From assembly GCA_029379385.1 (NCBI GenBank), contig CM055609.1, positions 3,348,001 through 3,412,000 of the forward strand: 64,000 nucleotides of DNA, given 5' to 3'. Both the position numbers and the translations under genes were made by a program. Shown here piece by piece: positions 1-13,231 of this stretch (position 1 is the stretch's first letter; each line of letters begins with the position of its first letter). This DNA is from Quillaja saponaria (taxonomy: Eukaryota; Streptophyta; Magnoliopsida; Fabales; Quillajaceae). The notes below the pieces were generated by a model. It worked only from the letters and a program-made list of their open reading frames with translations. It was not told the origin of the DNA and made no database searches.

Positions 1-1200
1 ACAACTCATAGCCAGGAAACCGGCAACGATGAAATTACTGAATTGTACAGTAGTTTACTTCTAACCTTATTCAATATCTATAAGGTCGTCCTTTACACTC
101 AATTGAGAGGTAATAGTGTTACTAACTGGTATTTGTGTTTTCAAAACTTTGTATTTGCTGTCAATTATACAATAATCTCATTAGCCAAACAATTGGTTGT
201 TTACATTACTTGCTTTTCTTATGGCTAACCAGCTAGTCAAGGGTAATGGGGTAAAAGAAAAGGAAGGAGAATTGGGGTGGGGAAATCGTGTTGGAATCAT
301 GACCTAGAAAGCATACTTGGATAAAGAAAGCAGAAAGTTACATGTGGACTTCTTGGGCAACAACCTGAGAAAATAAAAATAGTTGTAGCTTTTTTTGGGA
401 GGATGATTATATCAGAAAGTGCCGAGAAGTTTGCTTAGTCTACCAGATGATAACTGTACTCTATGCTCAATCCACATCAACAATATTCTTGTAAGATAGC
501 AGGATGTATCAGAACCAGCTATAAGTTCTGATTTCTCATGTTTTGATGAACCTCAACCCAGAAGTTTACTTGATAAAACCGCAGTAACAACAAAAGGGCT
601 CAACTAACAAACAGTTGAAGAATGCCAGACCAACTGACCAAGACAAGTTACACATCTTTATCAAACACTTAAACGTAAAAGTACAGCTGAATGTAATCAG
701 GCACATGGAAGATAACATCTCACAAAATTTTGCACTTCTAAATAACATGCAAGGGCGTTCAATAGGCTGACACTGGACAGCAATCAATTCAGCTCAAACT
801 AAAGAAGCAAAGATAAATCAAGTAATAGAGATAACCCATATTTCAGGGTACAACTCAAGATCATGATCTTCAGATCTACATCACTTAATAGGCAACTGTA
901 TAATAGCATACAATGAATCATATGATTAAACTTCTTTCTGGGGAATATAATACATCTGTACTTTTAACCTCAGACAAGTTAATATAAAAAGTTTTCTGCT
1001 GCATATGACAGATAATTTCGGACAAAATCAGAAAAGTCATCTCTCTAGCTGACTGCCTAAACCAACCTCATTAAGCCAAGGAAGCTGCAGAAGAACAAAT
1101 TTGGCACACAAAAGGCCAAATATTAATCTCTTAAACATATATTAACTATAATGGCACTGTGACTAATGCTCGAAACAAGGAGACTGTAGACAATGGGATG
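1..1200. other. Flank downstream of the SAD1/USP39-like gene; no gene recognised
   Basis: This stretch is AT-rich with only short, biased open frames and no recognisable domain. The part nearest 1200 is probably the 3' UTR of the minus-strand gene that ends at 1201. The left end may belong to another transcript outside the window, but nothing here shows it. Confidence 0.4.
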
Positions 1201-4200
1201 TTACTGGTGCTGCTCATATATCTGCATATAAGCCTCTGAGAGTGCAACCATTTGAGGAAGTGTTTCTGAAACATGAAGATCCTGCATCTCGTACCTAAAC
1301 ACATCAAAGTGAGAACCAAGTAAGTTGCATATCAATCAAGATTTAAGCATGTAATTGAGGAAATAGTATTTACCATAATTCTTCTGACTTCCGCTGCACA
1401 AATACCCTATAAAACCCTTCACCAGGTTTACCATCATGAACTATATTGGCAATCAGATCATACTTAGAACGGAATCTCTCATTCTCTTTGGGTGCTGGCA
1501 AGGGAATATAATCTTTCAATTCCAGGTTCTTCACAGGAAAGTTGACTGAAACACATTTTGTCTAAAATTAGGGTGAGTATAAAAATAAGCATTGCAAAGT
1601 TCAACTTAACAATACAGCCATATAATCATAATTCAATCTCACCCAAAGTAGGATTCTTTTCCACAAAAAAGTTGTTCTTTGTAAATCGACGCATGTGGAG
1701 AATCAGATACGGTGGCAATCTAGTAACACAATATCTCATCCGTGCAATATGAGGACGCACCACCTCTGTGATAGTCTTGCCGTCAAACTTATTAAGTATG
1801 TTAAAGAGAGGAACCTGAAAACAAAATGATACCTTGCATTGGTACATAAAGATAACAACTAGGAGTGAATACAGACTTGGTAAAGTTAGAAAAAGAGTAC
1901 ATCCCCAATTTGTAGGAATCCTAGTACTTATTATTAAATCCATAGCTCCAGACGGACAATAAGAAATCAGAATACATGGTAGCTGCCATCCATTTACAAC
2001 CTGAGCTAAACAGCCAAGAGTCCATTATAGATCCTTTTTCTAACCTAGAGGCTAGAAGCTATACTATTCTATACCATACATGATACAAGAAATTAAAGTT
2101 AACATCTCAGATAGCTTTCAACATATCTACCAGACAGCCATAAGCAAAGTATGGCAACAATTGGGGAGGATTTGAATATGGGTTATGATAAAAAAAATAA
2201 AAATAAAAAGTTGTGGACTCAGAATGACATAATCTTGTTTCTATGATGAAAACCTCTACATCTGCCCATCAAGTAATTACCCATTACCTTTTTTGGTACT
2301 CATAAGCCGTAACCTAACAGCAGGTAATGCTACATTTAGTTAATTAATGTTGGTGTCTTTATACCCTTCTTGGCATTTATTTGAAAAAGAAAATTACTAT
2401 ATTTTAAGCAAGCTTCAATAAAATTAAAGCCAGCATCACACCTTCCAGAAAGTACCGCATTTTATAAATTATATGCAAGCTAATAGTAAGTGCAACAGTA
2501 CCTGCGGTATTATATTTTTCTCCATCACATCTTTAAAAAGAGGAGGTGGCGGCAAATCCAATCCTAGCATTAGAAACGGCATCCTGGAAGTTTCTGTGAC
2601 AACAGCTCCATGCTCTGTTCCACCATCTGCAACCTTCTCTGTGGACTTCTGATCATTGCTGGTTTCTTTCTTCTCGGTTATAACTTTGTTGGGAATTTCT
2701 TTTACAACTTCCAGTTCCCCCTACAAACACATTAGATTTTGTATAAGCAACTCTAAACTGGATGATTGCAGCTAGCAACAATTTAATAAACTGATAGAGA
2801 ACCCATGGACGAGAGAAAACCTGAAAGCACTTGTAGATTATGCTTCTATTATTCTTTGAAGTTCTAAGATCTGCATGCAGTGTATTAAGAAGCCATGACA
2901 TGAATTCAACTGGGTCAGATTGAGCACCTATTCTAAATCGTTTTTTACTGGCTTTCATCACTGCCTGCAGAAATTCATGTGGGCTCACCTGTAGAAATAA
3001 AGTTAAAGAATAAGTAGTTGAATACAAGAACTATGTCAGCTACATGAGTAACAATAGAACCAAACCTGTCCTTTAAAGTTCCGTGCATGCCAAATCTTTC
3101 TAGTGAGTTCTCCAAATCGATGAACAAGAGGAGATTTGCAGTGCTTGTAGTTTTCCGGAATAAGGAAAAAATTCCTCAATGGAGTGACTCTCATTAAAGA
3201 TTGAATGGTCACATTTACAAAATCTGTCTCTTTAATGTTATTAAGCCCCACCTGAAAATTTTCCAAATAACAAATGTTTTTGCAAATAAGCCACAAAAAC
3301 ATTTAATGATAAATCCTACAGAAAAAAACACTACATTTCTATAACCATGAATAATGAAGCTATACCATTCCAGGAAGGTAATCAGAACCATCAAGTGCCC
3401 TAGACCATTGCTTGTTTTTGTCAAGCTGTTCAACTTGTTCCCTAGTAACCCTGCACAGAGTATCACATACATGAATTGAGATGTACTCAAGATAATTGCA
3501 GGCAATGAAAATAGTAAAATCTACAACCTATTACAGTAAAATCCCTCAAAAATATGATTTCTATGACCCAGCAGATCACAGCACTCCACACATATGTATG
3601 CATGAAGGAGGAAAAAGAGATGCAAATAAGATCAACAGACGTGTCAAAGAAAAGGCAAGAAAAAAAATACTGGCAAATACAATATAGACAAACCAAATAC
3701 AATATAGACAGACCTTGGGTTTAGAACATGTCGAATGTCATCTAAAGATGGATCATTAATTTCATAGCCATCAGGAAGGCAGTAAACTTTTTCAGTTCGA
3801 AGATTGATATAGACATGGTGTCCTGCTTCAAGGCTATGAGTATAAGCATGAGAGTTCTTCCCTCTTCCTTGGAAATATTTTCCACAGACCAAACATGCAT
3901 AGACATTCAAATTTGACAGAGAGACAGAACAAAACTTCTCAAAATCAAAATCCAAAACCTGCAAAGCATCAAGAAATTAGGAAAGAAATAGAAAGTTCAC
4001 AGCTCTATGTAACAAGTTAAAAGAAAAAGTTTACAAACTCTACACTTGATGCATCTAGGGACATATAAGATATCGTACATACATGCACATATATCAGCAC
4101 AGCACTATGTCTTTGTCCATAGATGAGCTAAATACCTGTCGGTTAACGGTATCAAGATAAGGACAGTCCCGCCGGACTTCCATTTGACGGTTGTGCCTTC

Positions 4201-4510
4201 CTTGACCAAATGGTTGTTCATTGTCATCACTATCAGACAGTTCCGTTTGCTCATTTTTCTCTACGAGCCCATGCCCATTTTGCTGGTTCCTATCAACTTC
4301 ATCTCTTTCTCTACCATTATCCAATTCCCTTCTCTCATCATCTTCCTCTTCATCATCGTCACCATAATTATTTGCTAACCCAGAAAGTGGATTTGCAATG
4401 GAAACTGGAGGAGGAGATGGGGATGACTCCTCAAGCAATTTTTGCCGTTTCGAGTTTGGATTAAACTCTTCCTCCTCCATCCCATCGTTGGCTTCTCTCT
4501 TTGATGTCAT
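1201..4510 (-). CDS. SAD1/USP39-like tri-snRNP splicing factor (catalytically dead USP)
   Basis: Non-protease member of the ubiquitin-specific protease family that helps assemble or hold the U4/U6.U5 tri-snRNP in the nucleus (known of human USP39 and yeast Sad1). Nine coding exons: 4136-4510, 3714-3958, 3366-3450, 3066-3251, 2821-2988, 2502-2720, 1643-1814, 1374-1545 and 1201-1294. They sum to 1716 nt (571 aa), close to human USP39, and every junction is GT-AG and in frame. Residues 1-110 are acidic and charged. A UBP zinc finger follows (about 115-205; CLVCGKYFQGRG and a His-rich stretch HAYTHSLEAGHH). The USP fold runs from about 235 to the end. The Cys box reads GLNNIKETDFVN, with Asp where active enzymes have Cys. 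The usual GHY motif reads GFY, so the catalytic His is also missing. The C-terminus LSEAYMQIYEQHQ matches the family. Start chosen at MTSKREAND, before the acidic region. Confidence 0.95.
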
Positions 4511-4990
4511 ATTCTCTAGCTAAGACTCGAGTGGAAGCTTTTCAAATCTACAACCGAGCAAAACCTATATCAAATGCCAGAACCTAATACAACTATAAGA
4601 TCTAATTGTATATAGATAGATAGTAAAGCTTTTGCTACTTAAACTTTCAAGAAGCTAAAAATGCATAAAATTATAAGATACCCTGAATTTCTTTTCTTTC
4701 CGTTTCCTACAGATTCTGGGCAGCCAAACGATGGACCAGAATCCTCAAAGTTTCACTCAAAAACACTAGTGCAGAAATCTACATATAGAAAAACCAAAAA
4801 CAAAATAATTCAACAAGTTAACTCAGAAATCTACCTGATGTCGATGACTCAGTTTCACTCGCAGTCGTAACTCAGAACTGTCCATTCACAGCTGGAGCTT
4901 CCAGAGTTTCCTCTTAGTCACCATGTATTGAAGAAGATGCAATATCAAGGACAGCTTCTGTTTATATTGAGGACAAAATGGGAATTTCGG
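4511..4990 (-). promoter_or_regulatory. 5' leader and promoter side of the SAD1/USP39-like gene
   Basis: Upstream of the ATG at 4510 the minus strand shows a plausible splice acceptor near 4548 and a plausible donor near 4835. A leader intron of about 290 bases is therefore likely. No clear TATA box was found. This is an inference from splice-site consensus only. Confidence 0.4.
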
Positions 4991-5922
4991 TAGTTCGTTT
5001 CCGGATCCTCCACTGCTCCACACTCAATTAGGGTTTGGGCCTTTTAGGCCATGGATCGGATACATGCTTTTCTATGCCTTGGTTATTTTACTTTTTAGTC
5101 TCCCTAAATATTAAATGTTTGAAATTTCTTTTTAGTAAGATCAACTTTAACAATATTATCCCTCGTTTTTCTCAATCTATGGGGTCCAATTGGTTACAGT
5201 GAAGCCAAAAATTAGTACATGTATAGTCATTTTTTCAATATGGAAGCATGCTCATGACTCTCTCACTTTTTTTAAACTTTAAATCCATAAAATTTTAAAA
5301 TGATATTCAAGATTTTACTCTATCAGTTTTCTATTTTCAAATTATTATATCTTCTTCTTCAATTTATTATTCAATCAAACAAATTTCAAGGCCAACGACT
5401 TTTCATTCGAAGGGACCAGGGCTATTTACTGGATGCAAATTTTTCTTACACCACCAGAAAAAGATATCAACATGAAATAAATGTTGGAATAGTTAAGTTC
5501 ATTTTCTAGTGTATTAGATATCCATTGAGTTTGTAATTTGTAGGATGCATAATCTTTGTCAGCTCTCCCGTTGTGCCTCTCCAAGCCTAGTAAATAGTTT
5601 AAGTAACCAATTCAATGTTACTAAGTTGTGAGTTACCTTTGTGAATATAATTCTCAACGGACACGAACAAACATAAACGAAGCTTAACTTTATTCACAAT
5701 GCATTCAAACAGGCAAAACTTAATTTATTGACAAACCAAGTACCAAATGAATACTCAAATTTTTCTCTTTAATTCCTCTATTCATTGTTTAGATGGCTAG
5801 TCTCGAGAGGATGGCAAGCAAATAAAGATAGTGGAAAAAGAAACAAGTGAATGCTGAAGCAGATTTCAGCTTCTAACAATAACTGAGGACTAAACAGTAT
5901 CACTGAAGGGGAAAGTCTCAGT
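4991..5922. other. Intergenic, no gene seen
   Basis: AT-rich sequence between the SAD1/USP39-like leader and the RhoGDI stop. The right part (about 5780-5922) is probably RhoGDI 3' UTR. I see no coding or repeat structure that I can name. Confidence 0.4.
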
Positions 5923-8167
5923 TTAAACCGGCAGCCAGTCTTTCCGGATATCAAAGGTGTAATTGATCTCCAAGTAGCACTTGTTGTCATCATCAACAAA
6001 CTGAAAACGGAAACAATAAAATGTAAGGTTAAATATTCTTGACAACACAAAAAGCTTTTGCAAGAGTTAGATGAGTCTAAGAGTGTGTTTGGTAGAGTAA
6101 GGGGAGGGGAGCCAAGGGGATGCGGCTCATTTATCTCACTCTACTCCTCCTTCCCTTCACCCTATTAAAACGTTCAAACAAGGAGAACGATATTCCCTCC
6201 CTTCCCATCCCCTCAAAACGCCCAAACATAGCCTATACATTGGATGACCCAAAAATTTAAATTTCAAAAGGTGTGTCATGCACATGAAGCCTGTCAACAA
6301 ATTTATTGGGACGTTTATTATACTGATTGATGCAATACTGGTAGTAACTTAGGTTCATTTCATTTACAGAAACAAGTTATTATACGGCACTGATATTGAC
6401 CTCATTTATCTTTTTTATTCTTATACTCAGAAATATAGCTCATATGGTGGACCATTAAGCTAGTTGATCAATATAAGCAAGTGATTCCTTCAAGCTTTTC
6501 TGTGTTACTTTTATGATGGGTTAAAGATTCAGAGTGGTTGTCTATATACTGAAACTAGCAATTTTTATGCCTATGTATTGGTATTGACACAATTTTCTCT
6601 ACGAAATTGTATGCAGTGTGAAATAATAATTAAACCGATCAAAGGCTCGGGAAAAACACCATTTTCTAAACTTACCTTACTTCTAGCCGAATATGAACCT
6701 CTAGCAAAAAGACCAGATGGTGTTGTCTCCTCAGGCATCTCATGTGTGTAAGGTTCTGCTTGGGGACTGAATGTTCCAAGCATCTCCTTTGCGCTATCAA
6801 CTGTAACAAGGATTCATTAAGATGGAAATTACCAAATCTGAGAGTATGAGACAATTTGGCATCAGACAAAAGATTGGGAGAGAGAGATATACCTTTGACA
6901 CCAGTTTTCCACACTGTATTAGTGTATTTGAGACCAACAACAATGTTATTGCTGACCTGGAAACTGAACTGCAGGCTGTAACGGCTACCTTCTTTCAAAG
7001 TAAACCACAAACCCTTGGGTTTTCCACCCTCTGGTATCGGGAGAACAATATCAGCTCTACCAGCAGATTTAATTGCAAGGCTCAGGATCTTAACTTCTGG
7101 GTCCGCAGTTTCTATATTGTTCAGGAAAAAATACAAAAGGATACATATGTCAGAAGTAATAAGGAAATTTTGAATAGATATTTCATTTCTTTAAGCTGCA
7201 AGAAGGAAAGAAAACGGTGGTGTAATAGTGGAGGCATTCAGTGATTCAGTTGCTTATGACAATATAAGGAAGTACACAGGTACAATGCTGATGTTCCATA
7301 ACATAGGAATAAATTATCAAATAGCTGAGTTTAAAACAAAAATAAGCAATATAGGGAGGAGGGGATGAATCTTTCAAATTCTAATGGTAGCAATCTGAAA
7401 TTGGAAATGAAATTTAGTCATTACAAAGAAAACTCAAAAGTATATGCACCGATTTGAATAATAAGCATCCGATATTATTAACTCAAGTTGGACAAAATAA
7501 TTTAACCAAATGATCTATTTGGTCATTTATGGTGTCTTTTAAGTCTTAGATCACTTTCTGATTCATAGACAGCTTATGACAATAGAAATTAACTGTTAAA
7601 ATGATTATGTCAAAACTCAAATTTTTTCAACTAGAAAATCACGCGACCACCATTTTTCAGTTATTTTCAAGTTCTACTGATTTTTCAGTTATCTTCTTGA
7701 AACAGTCCAGAACATGCACAATTGCGAATAATGAACTTGGTAAGTAAATTACCTCCAACAGAGTTAATATCCACACTCCCAAGAAGCTGCTCCTTCCACC
7801 TCCTCAAGCTCTCATCATCCTAATGCCTCAAAGATCACCATTGAGCAGACAAGATTATAGCATAAATGAGTGGAAAAGGGTCTAAAAGCATTGATTTAAT
7901 CAATAATGAACATAAATACAGACAAACCTTGTCCTTCTCAAGCTGTTCTTTCAGTGTGTACTGAGGACCCAATTCAATTTTCCTTCCCTCTTCATCCTCC
8001 ATCTCATCCTCCGTTGCACAGATGGAACTCTCACTCATTTTTCTACTCAAACTCAACCCATGTTCGTCACCACTTTCTTCATCACTAGCCGCTTTTCCTG
8101 TATTCTTCACTTCAGAAGCTTCAGCATTTTTTCCTCCATCCTCTTTGTCTTTGTCATCAAAACCCAT
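5923..8167 (-). CDS. Rho GDP-dissociation inhibitor (RhoGDI)
   Basis: Cytosolic regulator that extracts prenylated ROP/Rac GTPases from membranes and keeps them GDP-bound; in plants this focuses polar growth such as root hairs (family knowledge). Five exons: 7928-8167, 7753-7819, 6893-7111, 6676-6800 and 5923-6000, summing to 729 nt (242 aa), about the size of Arabidopsis RhoGDI1. The N-terminus is charged and Ser-rich with the plant motif RKMSESSICATEDE. The regulatory arm has LGPQYTLKEQLEKDKDDESL. The Ig-like prenyl-binding fold follows, with ADIVLPIPEGGKPKGLWFTL, NNIVVGLKYTNTVWKTGVK, EMLGTFSPQAEPYTHEMPEE and TTPSGLFARGSYSARSKF. The C-terminus is YTFDIRKDWLPV. All junctions are GT-AG and in frame. 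Intron 4 (6001-6675) carries a MITE. Confidence 0.96.
6077..6237. mobile_element. Short TIR element (MITE) in RhoGDI intron 4
   Basis: About 160 bp. The left end GAGTGTGTTTGG and the inverted right end GGCTATGTTTGG pair as terminal inverted repeats, and the adjoining GA-rich and CT-rich arms are also complementary. The flanks (TAA left, TAT right) suggest an imperfect 3-bp target duplication, as in Tourist/PIF-Harbinger MITEs. It lies wholly inside the intron, so the protein is unaffected. Confidence 0.6.
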
Positions 8168-8790
8168 GATTTTTGGAATTTGAAACTACTCAAATGGCCA
8201 ACCAAATCAACAATCCATCAACAGTGACAAAAAGACAAGAGGCAGAGTGACTAGAAGGACTCGGAGACACACCACCAAATACAAAGGGAACAAGACAAAC
8301 AAGAACCCCGAAAGCCTAAACACAAAGAGAAGCCTAGTAGCAAGGAAAGGTGGAAACTTTAATGAAAACAAGAATAATTTCAGGATGGGTTTGAAAGACA
8401 GAATCAGTCAAAAGAATCCCAGAAAGGAAAATAGAATACAAAATCAGATTACCCACAAAGGATAGCCCTTGCAGCAAGAAATGACACCACGAGAAAAAGA
8501 AGGTAAGAGAGAGGGAGAAAGAGAAAATGAAGGGTTGATTGGTAAAGTTCAACCAGATAAGGAAATGGTCATGTGGTGATCCGAAATTCAGACTTTCTCA
8601 ATTGAGAAATATGAGAGAGGTGAAAGGAGGAGACGGGGAAGGTGGCAAGATCGTGAAGGCCACTCTTCTAGCACTAGACTCCACGAAGACCAAGAATCGA
8701 GGAAGGCTTTTTCTATAGTTCAAACAACGATACATAAACACACGAGAGATGAGACAGCCTAGCCTAGGATTGAGGATTGGGTGGACCTAA
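8168..8790 (-). promoter_or_regulatory. RhoGDI leader and promoter region
   Basis: Sequence upstream of the RhoGDI ATG. It contains purine-rich stretches on the plus strand (CT-rich on the sense strand) near 8500-8540 and 8610-8640, typical of plant leaders. A leader intron is possible, but I could not fix its boundaries. Confidence 0.35.
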
Positions 8791-10486
8791 AGATGCCCTT
8801 TGACCCCTTCTTTTGGTTGGAATTTGGAAAATCAGCTGATAAAGAAATCTGGAATCATATCAAGCTCTTTTATCTCCTCTTTTGTAGCAATCACTACCAA
8901 TCTTCCTAATCTTAATTTGGTAATGACTAACCACTCTGAATATAATGGCACTTAATTATGTGTTTCAATTAGATCATTCATAATTCTCGTTCCTCAAGAA
9001 TCACAAAGTAGCATGATTGAAATATGTCTCTTGGTAATAAATGAGAGAATCAAGGAATGATTGTTGCACTGAGGATTTTCTTTGCCACCTACCCAATTAC
9101 GATTTCCATGAACAAATATTTTAAATTGATTAAAGATTGACCTTTTGGTTAATAATTGCCAAAAAAATAAAACATTGTTACACGTATCTCCACCATTGGA
9201 ATCCACATAATCATTTTGCAGGAATTGTTAGTACCTCCAATCGAAATTTGTTGGTTAGTCATTTAGTTTGGGATTAAATCCAAGTTGAGTTCAGCAATTA
9301 CAAGCTTTCCAAAATTTTCTTCCATTTTCTCTCTCAAGGGGATAGAAGTATTGAACATTCAAGCATCTTTCACAAGTATGCTTAGAACTTTAACAAATTC
9401 AGGCAATTCAATAATATTTGGTATTCTGGTTACTTAAGAAAACCAGGTGCCTGATAGGCTAATAGAGACAGCCATAAACCATAAAGGCAATACAACAGAG
9501 GAAGTCAATGTAGGGAGGCAGAGAATGCCATAAATGATCATTTTATGAAACACAGCTCAGATGATTGAGAAATGAATCAATAATTGAAAGAGCTATCATC
9601 CCACATGAAAGAATGGTATCCAACAGTTAAGACCTAGTGTCCAAGCATATTGATGAAATAAAATTACAGAGAAGAAGCTGTGATTAGTAGCTATAACAAT
9701 ATGCTTTCAGAAACTGAACGCACAGGGCCTTTCAACAAGAAAGTATAAACAACGTTTTGGATGTTAAAACCTCACACAAAAGCTCCAGTCAAAATGATAA
9801 ATGCCGCAGAAAAAATATAGATAAATATAATCCTCTGTTATTCATTCTTGAACTTCCATGGCATCCCATCAAAAAACAAAACAAAAGGAAGAAACTTCCA
9901 TGCCATTATCAGACAACATAGCTGATCACGAATCATGAGGAAATAAAAATTGTAAAAAAATTAAATAAAAGAAGGAAATTCACTGACATTCAAAATGGCC
10001 CAATATTTAAACCAGTATTTACAAGAATGAGTAAAATTGTTTTAATTGGGAACATAGATGTTAAATGACAATCCAGACTTGTAAAGTGAAACAATTACAT
10101 GGAGTTTCCATGGGATCAAAATAAGAATAACAATTAAGGATCTCAATTATAGATGAGCTTCTATCTGTTTTCTTGAGGTTACTGTGATTCCCAAGAGCTT
10201 GTGGGAAGAACAACACTCATTCAGTACCAAAAAAGCTTACATCAAACCCCCCAACACACTTCAATAGGTAGGAACAAGATTCCAAATACATTCCAAGTTT
10301 GTGGAGCAAGAATTCAGTTACATACAATGTTGGATGCTAATTGATTTACTCAAAAAGAGAAAGAAAAAAGGGGGATACACAATTACAGCAAATTCATATG
10401 CAAAAAACCTTGGAGTACTATAGCAATTACTGCCAAGCTAATAACACAAGGAGAAACAAAGTAATGTCAAACTTGTAACAAAATTT
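8791..10486. other. Intergenic, no gene seen
   Basis: About 1.7 kb of AT-rich sequence with no conserved frame on either strand. The right part (10.2-10.49 kb) is probably 3' UTR of the minus-strand gene that stops at 10487. Confidence 0.4.
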
Positions 10487-12846
10487 TCACTCACTTCCCC
10501 ATTTTCTTAGAACACTCTCTTTTGCAGAGATGCGATTATTGTGGTCTTCCTTCCTTATACTATCAAATTCAGCATGACTATCAGCAGAAGTTTTTTTCAT
10601 AACTTTTGATGTTATGAAAGTAAATCCATTTCTTGTTCCTCGTAATGCATACAACAATGGATTGAATATAACGGCTAACATCACTTCACCTTTTGCAACA
10701 ATGAGATACTGTAAACATAGAACAAGAGAAAAAGGGACAGACTTTAAATGCTTAACATTACTTATGTGTTTTGACCGAATAAGAAAATGAAAATAACAAA
10801 AAAAAAGCTCTCACCATGAGAATTATTCCAATCACCGTAAGACTAGTTTGTTGTGCCTCTTGCCAAAAATGGTCACCGTTAGACCAACCAAACCGTCCAC
10901 CCCACCCAAACCAACCTCCACCACTGGCATCACCTCCGCCACCCATCTCCTCTCTCCTTTTAATTTCTTTGTCCCACTTCTTGAATTCATTTTTCTTTCC
11001 ACTAAGTGCACCTTCTAATGCTTTTCTAGCTCGTTCCTGTAAAGTTTTATGGAGTGAATTTAGCTTCGCATAATGTATAGTTTTACCCAATAAGGCAATA
11101 TAATTTGGACGAATTACAGCTTCAACTTCACCAACAAATCCTAACAAAAACTGTACCTAAAACATCATCCTAATAAACCTATAAAACCTCTTGTCTTTGG
11201 CAGACAGCCAAAGCAATCAAGACTCAAGGAGAACTGGAAACCAATCCAAAAAGGCGTGGCAAAATTGATCTTCCTCAAATTTGCAAATATGAGTTCATAC
11301 TAATCATTGAGACTTACTTTTTGGCTTCACAATTTGAAGAACATAATTTCAAGATATACACACACAAGCATAGGATGGTATTCTCAATCTCAAATGCATA
11401 TTTCAGAAGAAAATTCTTGATTCATCCTTCAAATGCATTAATTGGGGAAGCTAATTTATGAACAGAGTAGACAAGAAGCATAGGATGGTATTCTCAATTC
11501 TCCTTGACACCTGAAGTCACAACTCACAAGATAAAGAATTCCAATTTAGAAAGATAAATTCAAAGCCTATTAGCTCACTTTTTACCATTTGGCATTCTTC
11601 CCTTTCCAATTCAAGATTTCAATGGGTTCTAAGCAGGAAGGTGGCCCCCGTAAATCAATAAGAAATAAAGAATTGGTTTGATTGAAGGGAACTAATACCA
11701 TTTATTAGCGTGATAATGAGCTACGTAATTGGTCACAATCCACCTAGCCTAAGCTTGAAAAAGTACAACTTTTTGGCACATGAATCCGGTTAATAACTTA
11801 ATTACTACCAAATGTGGTTTTCTCAATAATTATGACATGGTATCAGTTAACTTTTGGTAAATACAAAGTTGGAAAAACTCTACCAATGTTCACTTCTGGG
11901 GCATCCAAGCAGCACTATGTCAAATATAATTCACTTAATCCCCCATTTTCTCAAACATAGGTCACTTTAAAGGATCCTTCTCCAACCAAAGAGAAAGCTA
12001 GCAGGCAAGCTGTAGGCAATACATATCGGTAACATACCAAGCTCCGCTGGAACAAACTTTCACAAAAAAAAAAATTCAACTTTTCACAAAAAATCTCCGA
12101 TTTCAGAAGAATCTACAAAGTTCTTATAGATCATGAGCTTACATTGAATATTGTTCAGTAAGCTTTCCAATGAGCGAATCTACAGACTTGTAATTATAAC
12201 TTAAGCATCTAGCATTTCTCTATAACCACAGACGACACATGGTAGCAGCTCATGCAAGATTTACACTAACAGAAAATGGGATATTCCTTAATATTCAAAA
12301 CAACCCACCTAAACTCTAAGCTCGAAGACCTCACTCACTGTGACACTATTCTTTAATATTACTGCATTCCTCCATAGATATGTAACACTAGAAATATGCA
12401 ATACATAATATGCCAACCTAACAATTCAAGCAAAGCAATCACTTTTTGCAAAAAAAATTCTTAGCTACTACATGTAATTTCTTTGCTTAAACGTTAAAGA
12501 AGCACATAGTGTGTTTTTATCTTATCTTCATTCCTAAAAATCACAACTGTCCAGCACGCCAAAACAGAAATTTTAGTACTTAATTCACAATCTCCATTCA
12601 AAACTATAAGAGAGACTATCTGGGTCTGATGTAAATTGTATCAGATTGAAGTACCTGTCTTTGATTGTCTGAGAAAAAACAAATGAATCTTCCATTGCAC
12701 TTGAGTTTGTGCTGCAAAGATGTCCAGCTTTGGTTTGTATAGTGATAATTACTATTTGAAGGGCTTAATCGGGAACGAGATAATTTGGGGCAGCACGAGA
12801 TGCAGAGATTTGGGGTTGGCTGGTTTAGGTTTAGAATTTGCGCCAT
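10487..12846 (-). CDS. Unrecognised glycine-rich, probably plastid-targeted membrane protein
   Basis: Three exons: 12655-12846, 10815-11156 and 10487-10708, summing to 756 nt (251 aa), with GT-AG junctions all in phase 0. Residues 1-64 are rich in Ser, Asn and basic residues with almost no acid (MAQILNLNQPTPNLC start), as in chloroplast transit peptides. Residues 65-130 hold a conserved-looking helix (VEAVIRPNYIALLGKTIHYA) and a charged stretch (KKWDKEIKRREEM). A Gly/Trp-rich segment with GGGDASGGGWFGWGGRFGW follows. A hydrophobic stretch SLTVIGIILMYLIVAKG is then followed by MLAVIFNPLLYAL, so one or two membrane passes. The tail is polar. An in-frame ATG 66 bases upstream (12912) exists, but MAQ gives a better transit peptide. 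I do not recognise the family. Confidence 0.8.
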
Positions 12847-13231
12847 GGTTTTGGCATCCCAGTTTGTCACTTCACGCGCCTGTTGGCCTGGGTACGGTAT
12901 TAAGCATGACAATACTTGTTTTTTTTTTGGCTGAATATAAAACGTACAAATTTTGGCTCTCTTTAGTTTCTCTAATATTTCTAGATGGCTTGATGTAGTT
13001 GAGTTTGATCATGGATTCCATTGTATTAATTAATCATTGATATAAATGTAGAGTTATAAATATATAAACATAAGCACTCTTTTATAATTCACAGAAAAAC
13101 ATTTTCAGATAAAATAAAATCCACTACATTAAGTGGATGCTAATTAACAAAGAGATAATTATGCAAGCAACACATTCATCTAGAAAATTTTATCCACTAA
13201 ATCTATCCCTTATGAATTTCAAACTTGTCCC
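12847..13231. other. Upstream region of the glycine-rich protein gene
   Basis: Probable leader and promoter of the minus-strand gene that starts at 12846, then AT-rich sequence up to the element cluster. There is no clear TATA box and no other gene. Confidence 0.35.

Noticed and set aside
3066..3251. Active deubiquitinase call for the USP-fold gene
   Set aside because: Catalytic Cys and His positions hold Asp and Phe, and the protein matches the splicing factor branch.
4184..4464. Plus-strand open frames over the first exon of the SAD1/USP39-like gene
   Set aside because: Antisense shadow of the acidic N-terminus (GAT/GAA codons read as hydrophobic or His-rich).
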